Assembly: GCA_004563275.1 (NCBI GenBank)
Contig: SFSZ01000007.1
Location: 1 to 64,000, forward strand
Reading direction: 5' to 3'
Source: a bacterium
Lineage (GTDB): Bacteria > Bacillota_I > Bacilli_A > RF39 > UBA660
Length of the DNA stretch: 64,000 bases
Shown here piece after piece: positions 17,472 to 25,608 of this stretch (position 1 is the first letter of the stretch; each line of letters opens with the position of its first letter). The position numbers and the translations under genes were made by a program. Under the pieces are notes generated by a model. The model had not been told where the DNA came from and did not search any database. It worked only from the letters and a program-made list of their open reading frames with translations.

Positions 17472-17666
17472 CTATAAAATGGCACTAACATTTAAAAACT
17501 CAATTATAAAACTTCCAAATAAATATCCCATAATACAGCTTATGACTAAAACAAATAATCTTGCTTCCCAAACATGATTTTTTTTAAAAAAATTATTAAA
17601 ATTTATTCCAGAAATAATAAAAACTGATAATAATACTGATAAAAAATAAACTATAGTTTTATACAT
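17472..17666 (-). CDS. DUF1146 family small membrane protein (YwzB-like)
   Basis: A 64-residue protein with two transmembrane helices separated by FFKKNHVWEARLFVLVIS; the VWEARL motif followed by GYLFGSFIIEFL identifies DUF1146. In Bacillus the family member ywzB lies near the ATP synthase, murA and spoIID genes, in keeping with this position between rpiB and spoIID. The function is unknown. The start ATG overlaps the rpiB stop by one base (TAATG). Confidence 0.8.
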   Translation of the reverse strand: MYKTIVYFLSVLLSVFIISGINFNNFFKKNHVWEARLFVLVISCIMGYLFGSFIIEFLNVSAIL

Positions 17667-18115
17667 TAATTATTTTCCATTTCATAATCATGAATTTGAT
17701 TATTTCTTCTTATATGTCTTTCTTCATTCTTAAAATCAGTTGTTAAGAATAAATCTATCATTTTAATTAAATCATTAACTTTATTTGAATTAACACCTAA
17801 AGCAATCATATTAGCATTATTATGTTGTCTAGCTAAAATAGCATCATTCTTACTAGTAACATGAGCACATCTTATTCCTTTTACTTTATTAGCAGCAATA
17901 CTCATTCCAATTCCAGTTCCACATAATAAAATACCATATTCGCATTCTTTATCCACTACTTTTTTAGCAGCTGCAAATGCATATAATGGATAATCATCAA
18001 TTGCACTATTATGCTCACTTACATCTACTACTTCTATATTTCTATTATTTAAAAATCTAATTATTTCTTTTTTAATATTAGTACCATTATGGTCTGTTCC
18101 AATTACAACTTTCAT
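17666..18115 (-). CDS. rpiB: Ribose-5-phosphate isomerase B
   Basis: RpiB/LacAB-type sugar-phosphate isomerase of 149 residues interconverting ribose-5-phosphate and ribulose-5-phosphate in the pentose phosphate pathway. The N-terminal VVIGTDHNGTNIKKEI carries the substrate-binding Asp-His; the catalytic cysteine lies in ILLCGTGIGMSIAANK, followed by KGIRCAHVT and HNNANMIALG. I prefer the ATG at 18115 (MKVVIGTD) with GGTG six bases upstream; a start four codons earlier is possible. It is translationally coupled to the DUF1146 gene. Confidence 0.93.
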   Translation of the reverse strand: MKVVIGTDHNGTNIKKEIIRFLNNRNIEVVDVSEHNSAIDDYPLYAFAAAKKVVDKECEYGILLCGTGIGMSIAANKVKGIRCAHVTSKNDAILARQHNNANMIALGVNSNKVNDLIKMIDLFLTTDFKNEERHIRRNNQIHDYEMENN

Positions 18116-18169
18116 CTTAATCACCATATATTATTCTATCACAAAATAAAAAAAATAACTAAGAAATTC

Positions 18170-18379
18170 TTAGTTATTATTGTCTAAATTATATTTTTTG
18201 ATAAATTGATCAACCTTACCAGCTTTTTGTGTTTTTACCTTTTTACCAGTATATGCTGGACTACAACTGCTGCAAACTTCTACAAAATGACTACTTTTAT
18301 TTGACATAGTAGTAAAAGTATTTCCACAAGCACAAGTAATAACACATTCTTGTTGAGTTGGATGTATTCCTTTTTTCAT
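18170..18379 (-). CDS. rpmE: Ribosomal protein L31 (zinc-binding type)
   Basis: A 69-residue L31 of the C+ type: MKKGIHPTQQECVITCACGNTF, with cysteines at positions 12, 16 and 18 and a further CSSC pair at 36-39 forming the zinc ribbon, and the conserved SHPAYTG-like stretch here as CSPAYTGKK. L31 sits at the intersubunit bridge of the ribosome. Promoter elements lie at 18439-18466, giving a leader of about 50 nt with the partial inverted repeat GGTTC/GAAC, where L31 autoregulatory leaders occur in Firmicutes; that regulation is inference. Confidence 0.95.
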   Translation of the reverse strand: MKKGIHPTQQECVITCACGNTFTTMSNKSSHFVEVCSSCSPAYTGKKVKTQKAGKVDQFIKKYNLDNNN

Positions 18380-18438
18380 TTAATATTCTCCTTCCGCCAT
18401 AGTTCATAAATCGAACCATAGAAATTCGTTACTTCGAT

Positions 18439-18466
18439 ATTATAACATATAATTTTTAAATTTCAA
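18439..18466 (-). promoter_or_regulatory. Promoter of rpmE
   Basis: Minus strand TTGAAA (18466-18461), a 16-bp spacer and TATAAT (18444-18439), in the gap between murA and rpmE. Confidence 0.65.
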
Positions 18467-18468
18467 CA

Positions 18469-19725
18469 TTATTCTTCAATTATTTTAATATTTGCACCAA
18501 CCGCAGATAGTTTTTCCACAATATTTTCATATCCTCTTAATATATGTTCAATATTAGAAATTTCTGTTACTCCATCGGCAATCATTCCCGCAAGCATCAT
18601 AGCCGCACCAGCTCTTAAATCGGTTGCTTCAACTTTTTCACCTTTTAAATTTGTTTTACCATGAATAATAGCAATCTTATTATCTAAATCAATTTTAGCT
18701 CCCATTTGATTCAAGTATTTAATATGTCTCATTCTATTTTCATAAATAGTTTCTTCAAAAATAGAATCACCCTCACATTGAGTAAGTAAAGTACTCATAG
18801 GTTGTCCTAAATCTGTTGGAAATCCTGGATAAACAAGAGTCTTAACATTTACCGGATTTAAATGTTCAACTTTATTAACTGTAATTGAAGTACCATTAAT
18901 TTGAAAATCACTACCTGCTTCTTTTAATTTAGTTAAAACTGCATCTAAATGTTCTCTAATAATACCCTCAATTTTTAAATTTTCACCTAATAAAGATCCT
19001 ATCATTATATAAGTTCCCGCTTCAATACGATCTGGAATTACCTCAACTATTCCATCACCAAGTGTATTAACACCTTCAATAGTTATTTCACTAGTACCTG
19101 CTCCATAAATCTTAGCACCCATAGTTGTTAAAAATGATGCAATATTAACAATTTCTGGTTCTTTGGCTGCATTATAAATATGAGTTGTACCCTTTGCTTT
19201 AACAGCAGCAAACATTATATTTAAAGTAGCACCTACACTAGCAATATCTAAAAAGATATCAGTACCAACTAATTTTTGGGCTTGAATAATATAATTATTA
19301 CCATCAACTATATCTACCTTAGCACCTAACTTTTTAAATCCATTAACATGAAAATTTATTGGTCTTGCACCAATTGTACAACCACCTGGATAAGAAATTT
19401 CTGCATAACCATATTTAGCTAACAACACACCCATAAAATAATAAGAAGCACGCATTTTAGACGCATATTCTTCAGTAATTTTACCATTATGAGAATGACT
19501 ATTATCAATAGTTAAAACATCATCTTCAAATTTAATATCAGAACCTAATATTTTCATCATTTCAATTAATAATTTTACATCACTAATATTAGGAACATTA
19601 TATATAGTACACTTGCCATCAGTTAACATAGCAGCTGGTATAAGAGCAACAACACTATTCTTAGCACCACCTATTTTAATACTACCACTTAACTTTTTAT
19701 TCCCCTCAATTATAAGTTTTTTCAT
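18469..19725 (-). CDS. murA: UDP-N-acetylglucosamine 1-carboxyvinyltransferase
   Basis: MurA performs the first committed step of peptidoglycan synthesis, transferring enolpyruvate from PEP to UDP-GlcNAc. 418 residues, the normal length. Visible signatures are KIGGAKNSVVALIPA at the N-terminus, MRASYYFMGVLLA, and the active-site loop GGCTIGARPINFH with its catalytic cysteine (fosfomycin target), then the C-terminal DLRAGAAMMLAGMIADG. Its position near spoIID matches the murAB (MurAA) locus of Bacillus. The reading frame is intact. Confidence 0.95.
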   Translation of the reverse strand: MKKLIIEGNKKLSGSIKIGGAKNSVVALIPAAMLTDGKCTIYNVPNISDVKLLIEMMKILGSDIKFEDDVLTIDNSHSHNGKITEEYASKMRASYYFMGVLLAKYGYAEISYPGGCTIGARPINFHVNGFKKLGAKVDIVDGNNYIIQAQKLVGTDIFLDIASVGATLNIMFAAVKAKGTTHIYNAAKEPEIVNIASFLTTMGAKIYGAGTSEITIEGVNTLGDGIVEVIPDRIEAGTYIMIGSLLGENLKIEGIIREHLDAVLTKLKEAGSDFQINGTSITVNKVEHLNPVNVKTLVYPGFPTDLGQPMSTLLTQCEGDSIFEETIYENRMRHIKYLNQMGAKIDLDNKIAIIHGKTNLKGEKVEATDLRAGAAMMLAGMIADGVTEISNIEHILRGYENIVEKLSAVGANIKIIEE

Positions 19726-19788
19726 ATGTTACCTTTTTAAAGATACCTTTCCATTTTTAATATATATTGAAAAAAAAGTTAAGTCAAC

Positions 19789-20322
19789 TTAATCAATAAA
19801 TAATTGACATAAATTGACAGTTGCAGTAATAAAAAGCAATATCATCCCAACATACTTAGTTTTGTTTTTTAAAATCTTTAAAGAATACTTCCCAAGCACT
19901 AATCCAATATAAGTAATACAAAAAGCACATAAGGAAAATACAATTGATGCTAATATATAATGTTCAGTTAATCCTTTAAGTCCAATTCCTACTGAAAAAC
20001 TATCAATACTAACACTAAAAGCAAATAAAAAAATGTTAATAAAGGATTCAATATTCACATTCTTACTAGATTTATCAAAATACATAACTATTATTAAATA
20101 ATAAAGTATTACAGATATAATAAATTTGGGATTTATATTTATAAAATTATATACTTGATTTCCCAACATAAGTCCTAATTGAGGCATTATAAAATGCATT
20201 AAGCCAACTAAAGTAATAGTTAAACAAATACTTTTTTTAGATAAATTATTAGTACCTATAGATAAAGCAATTGAAAACGCATCCATTGATAGTGCAATTC
20301 CAATAAAAAAAATACTTAACAT
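19789..20322 (-). CDS. mntP: MntP/YtaF-family membrane protein, putative manganese efflux pump
   Basis: A 177-residue protein with six predicted helices in two repeats of three. The repeated acidic motifs ALSMDAFSIALSIG (helix 1) and SVSIDSFSVGIGL (helix 4) are the metal-binding signature of MntP/YtaF. MntP exports Mn2+; YtaF is a sporulation membrane relative, and the neighbouring spoIIR leaves both readings open. The ATG at 20322 has an AGGTGG ribosome site. Confidence 0.75.
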   Translation of the reverse strand: MLSIFFIGIALSMDAFSIALSIGTNNLSKKSICLTITLVGLMHFIMPQLGLMLGNQVYNFININPKFIISVILYYLIIVMYFDKSSKNVNIESFINIFLFAFSVSIDSFSVGIGLKGLTEHYILASIVFSLCAFCITYIGLVLGKYSLKILKNKTKYVGMILLFITATVNLCQLFID

Positions 20323-20343
20323 TGGACCACCTAGTTAAGTATA

Positions 20344-20856
20344 TTAATTAAATACTTTAATTATTCTAGCAACATATAATTGATAATCAACATCTGCTGT
20401 TGTTTCATTTTCATCTAATAAACATAATGGTGGAAATAAAACACACCACCAATTAGAACCTTTTCCATTTCCTAAAGTTATTACTAAAGATTTATACATA
20501 CCTTCTTCATATACAACTCCTTTATATACCTTTCTTGGAAAATAATTTATACCGTAATCTATTTTATAGTCGTTAGAATTTAAATATAGATTAATATGTT
20601 TGCTAATTTTTTCTAAATTATTAACCAATAATTCATCCGCTTCTTCACTACTTTTAGCATCACTTACTATATCATAAACATAATCTTCTATATAACTTTT
20701 TAACTCTTGTTTAGTTTTTAAATCAACTTCATTCATACTATTACTTACTATTCTAAATCTAATAGAATCTTTAGGAATAAATACTTCTTCTTTATTATTA
20801 TAATTTATGCTTAATAAAAATAATATTACTCCTATAATAACTAGTATTTTTTTCAA
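20344..20856 (-). CDS. spoIIR: Stage II sporulation protein R
   Basis: SpoIIR is the forespore signal that triggers processing of pro-sigma-E in the mother cell. The 170-residue protein has an N-terminal signal/anchor (ILVIIGVILFLLS), the family's IRFRIVSNSMNEVDLKTKQELK and the signature GKGSNWWCVLFPPLCLL near residue 135-150. The likely start is TTG at 20856; no upstream ATG is suitable. Its ribosome site GGTAGTG lies inside the stem of the terminator that ends prmC, a tight arrangement. Confidence 0.9.
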   Translation of the reverse strand: MKKILVIIGVILFLLSINYNNKEEVFIPKDSIRFRIVSNSMNEVDLKTKQELKSYIEDYVYDIVSDAKSSEEADELLVNNLEKISKHINLYLNSNDYKIDYGINYFPRKVYKGVVYEEGMYKSLVITLGNGKGSNWWCVLFPPLCLLDENETTADVDYQLYVARIIKVFN

Positions 20857-20857
20857 T

Positions 20858-20895
20858 AAAAAACACTACCTTTCTAAAACATAATGGGTAGTGTT
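20858..20895 (-). terminator. Terminator after prmC, sharing bases with the spoIIR ribosome site
   Basis: Minus strand arms AACACTACC (20895-20887) and GGTAGTGTT (20870-20862) followed by a run of T. It closes the prfA-prmC operon. The downstream arm also contains the GGTAGTG that serves spoIIR translation. Confidence 0.7.
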
Positions 20896-20907
20896 TTAAT
20901 AATTTAT

Positions 20908-21645
20908 TCATTTACTATATATAAATAAATATCTATCTTTACCAGATAAATCTTTTTCTATTGTAATTTTATCTGCTTTAAAATATTTTTTAGCTAGTTC
21001 TTTTAAATCTTTACCATGATCTTCATCAATTTCAAAGGCAATTAAATGTTTCTTATTTACTGCTTTTAAAGCTATTTTAAGAACTTCTTCATAGTATATA
21101 AGAGGATTATCCTTTTTAACAAATATAGCCTCTCTAGGTTCATATTTAATGTGAGGACTAACATCACTATCTTCTTCTATATATGGAGGATTACTAATAA
21201 TAACATCATAATCATTAACTAAATTATATTTAAATAAATCTTTACAAATAAAGTTAATCTTTACCTTATTAAATTTAGCATTCTTTCTGGCAATATTTAA
21301 AGCTTTTCTACTTTTATCTATTGCAGTTATCTCTAATGTTGGAATTTCACATTTTAAAGCAATACTAATACAACCTGAACCTGTTCCAACATCTAATACC
21401 GAAGCTTTTTCTAATTTTAATTTATTAATTAAATCAATAGTTTTTTCTACTAAAGTTTCTGTTTCAAATCTAGGAATTAAAACATCTTCATTTACTTTAA
21501 TAGTATAACCATAAAAATCTACATTTCCAATTAAATATTGAATAGGATAGTTATTATTTATTTTATTAACAATTGGTTCTAAATTACGATATTTTTTTTG
21601 TAATAATTGCCAATCAGATAAATTTATATTACTAGGTCTTTTCAT
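20908..21645 (-). CDS. prmC: Release factor glutamine methyltransferase
   Basis: PrmC (HemK) methylates the glutamine of the GGQ motif in class 1 release factors. The SAM-binding motif DVGTGSGCISIAL and the catalytic ISNPPYI are clear; the N-terminal helical domain holds YPIQYLIGNVDFYGY and the EVLIPRFETETLVE-like segment VLIPRFETETL. 245 residues, slightly short but normal. It overlaps prfA by four bases, so substrate and modifying enzyme are coupled in one operon. Confidence 0.95.
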   Translation of the reverse strand: MKRPSNINLSDWQLLQKKYRNLEPIVNKINNNYPIQYLIGNVDFYGYTIKVNEDVLIPRFETETLVEKTIDLINKLKLEKASVLDVGTGSGCISIALKCEIPTLEITAIDKSRKALNIARKNAKFNKVKINFICKDLFKYNLVNDYDVIISNPPYIEEDSDVSPHIKYEPREAIFVKKDNPLIYYEEVLKIALKAVNKKHLIAFEIDEDHGKDLKELAKKYFKADKITIEKDLSGKDRYLFIYSK

Positions 21646-22697
21646 GATTCTTCCATTTTTCTTCTTTGATCTTCTGTAATTAAAGCTTCTATAATAGGAT
21701 CAATATTACCTTCCATTACTCTATCTAATTCCATAATACTAAAATTAATACGATGGTCAGTAACTCTATTTTGTGGATAGTTATAAGTTCTAATTTTCTC
21801 AGATCTATCGCCTGTACCAATCATACTTTTTCTAACACTTCCAGTTTCCGCATCTTGTTTTTGTTGAGCTTGATCATAAATCTTAGATTTTAAAACTACC
21901 ATAGCACGTTCTTTATTTTTAATTTGACTTCTTTCATTTTGACATGTTACTACAATACCAGTTGGAATATGAGTAAGTCTTACTGCTGAATCAGTTGTAT
22001 TAACTCCTTGTCCACCTTTTCCACTACTTCTATATACATCTACTCTAATATCTTCAGGTCTAATATCAATATCTACATCTTCAACCTCTGGCATAACAAG
22101 TACAGTTGCTGTAGATGTATGAATTCTTCCTTGAGTTTCAGTTTCCGGAACTCTTTGAACTCTATGAACACCACTTTCAAATTTTAATTTAGAATAAACA
22201 TTATCACCTTTAATAGCAAATTCAATAGTAGAAAAACCTCCTGCTTCTCCTTCAATTACATGAGAAACATCAATTTTCCAACCTACTTTTTCAGCATATT
22301 TAGAATACATTCTAAATAAATCACCAGCAAAAATATTAGCTTCATCTCCACCAGCTGCTCCACGAATTTCCATGATTATATCTTTACCATCATTTTCATC
22401 CTTAGGTAAAAGTAAAACTTTAATATGTTCAACTAAAGAGTCTAAAGCAGCATGTTTTTCATCTAATTCCATCATAACCATATCATGCATTTCTGGATCA
22501 TTTACTAAAGTCTTTAATTCACTTATTTCCTCATTTAAAGCTTTATATTCACCATATTTAATTACAGCTTCCTCAATAGAACCTTTCTCCTTAGAAAGCT
22601 TCTTTTGTTTACTAAAATCACTTAATATTTCTGGTTTTAATAATTCTTCATTTATTTCATTATATCTTTTTTCTAATAATTCTAATCTTTCTATCAT
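21642..22697 (-). CDS. prfA: Peptide chain release factor 1
   Basis: RF1 reads UAA and UAG and releases finished proteins. The anticodon-like region contains RVPETETQGRIHTSTATV, and the GGQ loop is SSGKGGQGVNTTDSAVRLTH (Gly after GGQ where many species have His). The C-terminus has the usual helices. I start at MIERLELL (22697); three codons of in-frame sequence lie upstream. prmC follows with a 4-bp overlap. Length 351 residues, normal. Confidence 0.95.
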   Translation of the reverse strand: MIERLELLEKRYNEINEELLKPEILSDFSKQKKLSKEKGSIEEAVIKYGEYKALNEEISELKTLVNDPEMHDMVMMELDEKHAALDSLVEHIKVLLLPKDENDGKDIIMEIRGAAGGDEANIFAGDLFRMYSKYAEKVGWKIDVSHVIEGEAGGFSTIEFAIKGDNVYSKLKFESGVHRVQRVPETETQGRIHTSTATVLVMPEVEDVDIDIRPEDIRVDVYRSSGKGGQGVNTTDSAVRLTHIPTGIVVTCQNERSQIKNKERAMVVLKSKIYDQAQQKQDAETGSVRKSMIGTGDRSEKIRTYNYPQNRVTDHRINFSIMELDRVMEGNIDPIIEALITEDQRRKMEES

Positions 22698-22743
22698 ATA
22701 TATCACCTTTCTTTATTTAAAATAATTATAAAAGAAAGTTAAT

Positions 22744-23178
22744 CTACATCATATCACTATCTAATTCATCTAAATCATCAATAATAACTAAATCTTGTAA
22801 GTCATTATCAGTATCGTCATCAGGATTAGCATCATCATCATAATTATCTTCTTCTTCAATCTCGTTGATATCATCTTGATCTTCAGGTTGAATATCAAAA
22901 TCTTCATCTTCATCATCTATAATAACTTTAGAACTATGATTTATCTTTAAATCACAATAACCATTATCTAACATAATAAATCTTTTATCAGTAACAATTA
23001 ATTCAAAGAATTCACCAATATTATTTTCATAAACTGATTCAGGTAAATCTAATAATTTAACAACTTCTTTGAATAAATCTTGTATTTTTGCTTTTTTGTT
23101 AGTTTCTTTCAATATAAGATAAGCAACATCATCATAAGACAAAGTATCTTTTTGCTCATCAGTTAATTTTAATTTCAT
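22744..23178 (-). CDS. rpoE: RNA polymerase delta subunit
   Basis: The Firmicute-specific delta subunit, which modulates RNA polymerase recycling and promoter selectivity. Residues 1-85 form the HARE-HTH domain (SYDDVAYLILKETNKKAKIQDLFKEV, LLDLPE, DKRFIMLDNGYCDLK). The C-terminal 55 residues are almost entirely Asp and Glu, as expected. A TTGACA promoter lies at 23248-23275 and the leader carries an ATGTCA/TGACAT inverted repeat around 23207-23226. Ribosome site AGGAGG. Confidence 0.93.
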   Translation of the reverse strand: MKLKLTDEQKDTLSYDDVAYLILKETNKKAKIQDLFKEVVKLLDLPESVYENNIGEFFELIVTDKRFIMLDNGYCDLKINHSSKVIIDDEDEDFDIQPEDQDDINEIEEEDNYDDDANPDDDTDNDLQDLVIIDDLDELDSDMM

Positions 23179-23247
23179 ATATTGTCCTCCTAATTACCAT
23201 AATATGTCACGTTATAAAATATGACATCGGCTCATTAAACATACATA

Positions 23248-23275
23248 ATTTTATCATATTCTTTTTCATTGTCAA
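23248..23275 (-). promoter_or_regulatory. Promoter of rpoE
   Basis: Minus strand TTGACA (23275-23270), a 16-bp spacer and TAAAAT (23253-23248), about 70 bp upstream of the rpoE start. Confidence 0.65.
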
Positions 23276-23294
23276 CAAAAAAAATATACTTTAA

Positions 23295-23612
23295 TTAGAA
23301 AGTGATTTCTAGTACATTACTTATGACTTCTTCACTTTCTATATTATAGTATATTTTATGACTATCATTCCCTATTTCTTTTTTTACATTAGATAAATTT
23401 AAATCTAAACTATGTCCTTCTTTTTTTAATGTAATTATAGCTAAAGAACATTTAAAATCTAACTCAAATTTAAAATCATCATTTTCTCTAATTAAAATAA
23501 ATTTTTCTGGATCATAAACAATATTTTCAAACACTAAAAGATTATTATCTTGTATATCTCCATCATGTTCTAAAACTAAGTTATCATTTTTATATAATTT
23601 TATTTTTGCCAT
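23295..23612 (-). CDS. Small beta-rich protein, possibly DUF1934 (YwiB-like)
   Basis: A 105-residue protein that alternates short polar and hydrophobic strands (MAKIKLYKNDNLVLEHDGD, FILIRENDDFKFELDF, HKIYYNIESEEVISNVLEITF), suggesting a small beta-barrel. Its size and place upstream of rpoE fit the DUF1934/YwiB calycin-like family found near argS-rpoE in Bacilli, but I cannot confirm that by motif. It is divergent from the penicillin-binding protein gene. No membrane segment. Confidence 0.6.
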   Translation of the reverse strand: MAKIKLYKNDNLVLEHDGDIQDNNLLVFENIVYDPEKFILIRENDDFKFELDFKCSLAIITLKKEGHSLDLNLSNVKKEIGNDSHKIYYNIESEEVISNVLEITF

Positions 23613-23633
23613 TTACATCACTTTTTTTATTCT

Positions 23634-23663
23634 AGCATAAAAACAATTATAAAATCCATAATA
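23634..23663 (+). promoter_or_regulatory. Putative forespore (sigma-G/F type) promoter of the PBP gene
   Basis: AGCATA (23634-23639), a 17-bp spacer and CATAATA (23657-23663). The -10 matches the sigma-G consensus CATWHTA and the -35 is close to TGMATA. It ends 13 bp before the start codon. A housekeeping promoter is not obvious here. Confidence 0.45.
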
Positions 23664-23676
23664 TAACTGGTGAATT

Positions 23677-25584
23677 ATGAAAAAAATTAAATTAATATAT
23701 AAATTTACTTTATTTTGTACAATTACTTTTATGACCATATTAACAACTTTATATATATATGCCTACTTATCACCTAAGATAACTCTTAATTCTGCAAACG
23801 CTATTTATTTATATGACAATAAAGATGAACTAATATTTCAAACAAGTAATAATAATAGTTGGGTTAATATAAAAGACATTTCTCAAAATTTAATAAATGC
23901 AACAATCAGTACTGAAGATAAAAACTTCTATAACCATCAAGGCTTTGACTATTTAAGAATTGCTAAAGCCATGTATATTAATATTAAAAATAAAACTATT
24001 ATGCAAGGTGCATCAACTATTTCTCAACAATATGTTAAAAATTTATATTTAGATTTTAATCAAACTTGGAAAAGAAAAATTGAAGAAGCTTTCTTAACCT
24101 TAAAACTTGAAGTTCATTATTCTAAAGATAATATTTTAGAAGGATACTTAAATACTATTAATTATGGCCAAGGAAACTATGGTATTGAAAATGCTAGTAA
24201 TTTTTATTTTAACAAAAAAAGCAGTGAACTTAACTTAGAAGAAGCCATCATTTTAGCAGGTATTCCTAAAAGTCCCGAAAATTACAATCCTATTAGTAAT
24301 TATGATAATTCGATTAAAAGAGCTAAAATAGTAGCTAAATCAATGCTAGATAACGATTATATAACCAAAGATGAGTATGATTTATTATTTAAAAATAAAA
24401 TAGAAATATATGGTAAAAGAAAAAGCAATAATATGCAAACTCTAATGTATTATCATGATGCGGTTATTAATGAACTTAATAATTTAAATGAAATTCCTAA
24501 ATCACTAATAAAATCTGGTGGTTTAAAAATATATACAGAATTAGATACTAGTGTTCAAAAAAGCATGGATGAATCTATTATTAAAAATGCAACAGATAAA
24601 AATGTGCAATTATCAAGTATTGTTGTTGATCCTAAAACTGGAGGAATAATGGCTTTAACTGGTGGAGTCGATTATTCAAAGAGTCAATATAATCGTGCGA
24701 TTGCTGCTAAAAGACAAGTTGGTTCAACTATAAAACCATTTCTTTACTATGCTGCTCTTGAAAACAATATGACAGAGGCATCAACTTTCTTAAGTGAAAA
24801 AACTAGTTTTGTTTTTGCTAATAATCAAACATATTCTCCTAAAAATCACTCAAATAAATATGGAAATAAAGAAATAACAATGGCGGCTGCTCTAGCTTAT
24901 TCAGATAATATTTATGCTGTTAAAACCCATCTATTTCTAGGTGAAGAACAATTAGTAAATACTTTAAAAATTGCAGGATTAAAAGCTAATTTAAAGCCAA
25001 TTCCTTCTTTAGCACTTGGTGCACAAGAAATCAATATGTTAGATTATGCTCAAAGTTATTCCACATTAGCTAATTATGGAAATAAAACTGATGTTCACTT
25101 AATAAAAAAAGTTGAAGATTTTAATGGACATACTTTGTATAAATATAAGCAAGAAACTGAACAAGTTCTAAATAAAGATTCAGTGTATATTATAAATGAA
25201 ATGTTAACTAACACATATAACCCTAATTTTATAGATTATCTATCTCCTACTGTCTTATATTTAAATAGTAAGATTAGTCGTAAATATGCCTTAAAAAGTG
25301 GTACTACCGAAAGTGATTATTGGATTGTTGGATATAATCCTGATATTTTAATGATGGTCTGGGCTGGTAATGACATGAATAAAAATGTAGATTCTAGTTA
25401 CTCTAAAAAAATCAAAAATATATGGGTCGATACTGTTGAAACATATGAAAAAGATAAACCAGAATCTTGGTACGAAATTCCTGAAAATATTGTTGGAGTA
25501 CCTTTGAATGCTATTACAGGAAATAAATCTTCAAACGAAAAAAATGTTATTTTCTACTTTAAAAAAGGTTCCGAACCTCAATAA
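23677..25584 (+). CDS. Class A penicillin-binding protein (glycosyltransferase/transpeptidase)
   Basis: A 635-residue bifunctional murein synthase. After an N-terminal membrane anchor (residues 8-30) comes the GT51 domain with STEDKNFYNHQGFDYLRI (catalytic Glu), GASTISQQYVKNL and the KIEEAFLTLKLE region. The transpeptidase domain has SxxK as GSTIKP, SxN as SDN and KTG replaced by KSG (LKSGTTES). The size and a sigma-G-like promoter suggest a forespore-specific PbpF/PbpG-type enzyme; that assignment is inference. Unlike its neighbours on this arm it is transcribed against replication. Confidence 0.92.
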   Translation: MKKIKLIYKFTLFCTITFMTILTTLYIYAYLSPKITLNSANAIYLYDNKDELIFQTSNNNSWVNIKDISQNLINATISTEDKNFYNHQGFDYLRIAKAMYINIKNKTIMQGASTISQQYVKNLYLDFNQTWKRKIEEAFLTLKLEVHYSKDNILEGYLNTINYGQGNYGIENASNFYFNKKSSELNLEEAIILAGIPKSPENYNPISNYDNSIKRAKIVAKSMLDNDYITKDEYDLLFKNKIEIYGKRKSNNMQTLMYYHDAVINELNNLNEIPKSLIKSGGLKIYTELDTSVQKSMDESIIKNATDKNVQLSSIVVDPKTGGIMALTGGVDYSKSQYNRAIAAKRQVGSTIKPFLYYAALENNMTEASTFLSEKTSFVFANNQTYSPKNHSNKYGNKEITMAAALAYSDNIYAVKTHLFLGEEQLVNTLKIAGLKANLKPIPSLALGAQEINMLDYAQSYSTLANYGNKTDVHLIKKVEDFNGHTLYKYKQETEQVLNKDSVYIINEMLTNTYNPNFIDYLSPTVLYLNSKISRKYALKSGTTESDYWIVGYNPDILMMVWAGNDMNKNVDSSYSKKIKNIWVDTVETYEKDKPESWYEIPENIVGVPLNAITGNKSSNEKNVIFYFKKGSEPQ

Positions 25585-25608
25585 AAAAAGTAAGTATTAA
25601 ACTTACTT
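25583..25608 (-). terminator. Terminator of the noc operon
   Basis: AAGTAAGT/ACTTACTT stem (25588-25595 and 25601-25608); on the minus strand it is followed by seven T. It overlaps the last noc codons and separates the convergent PBP and noc genes. Confidence 0.65.

Noticed and set aside
22372..22725. 117-codon plus-strand frame over prfA
   Set aside because: Antisense shadow of prfA; Ser/Leu-rich composition, no ribosome site.
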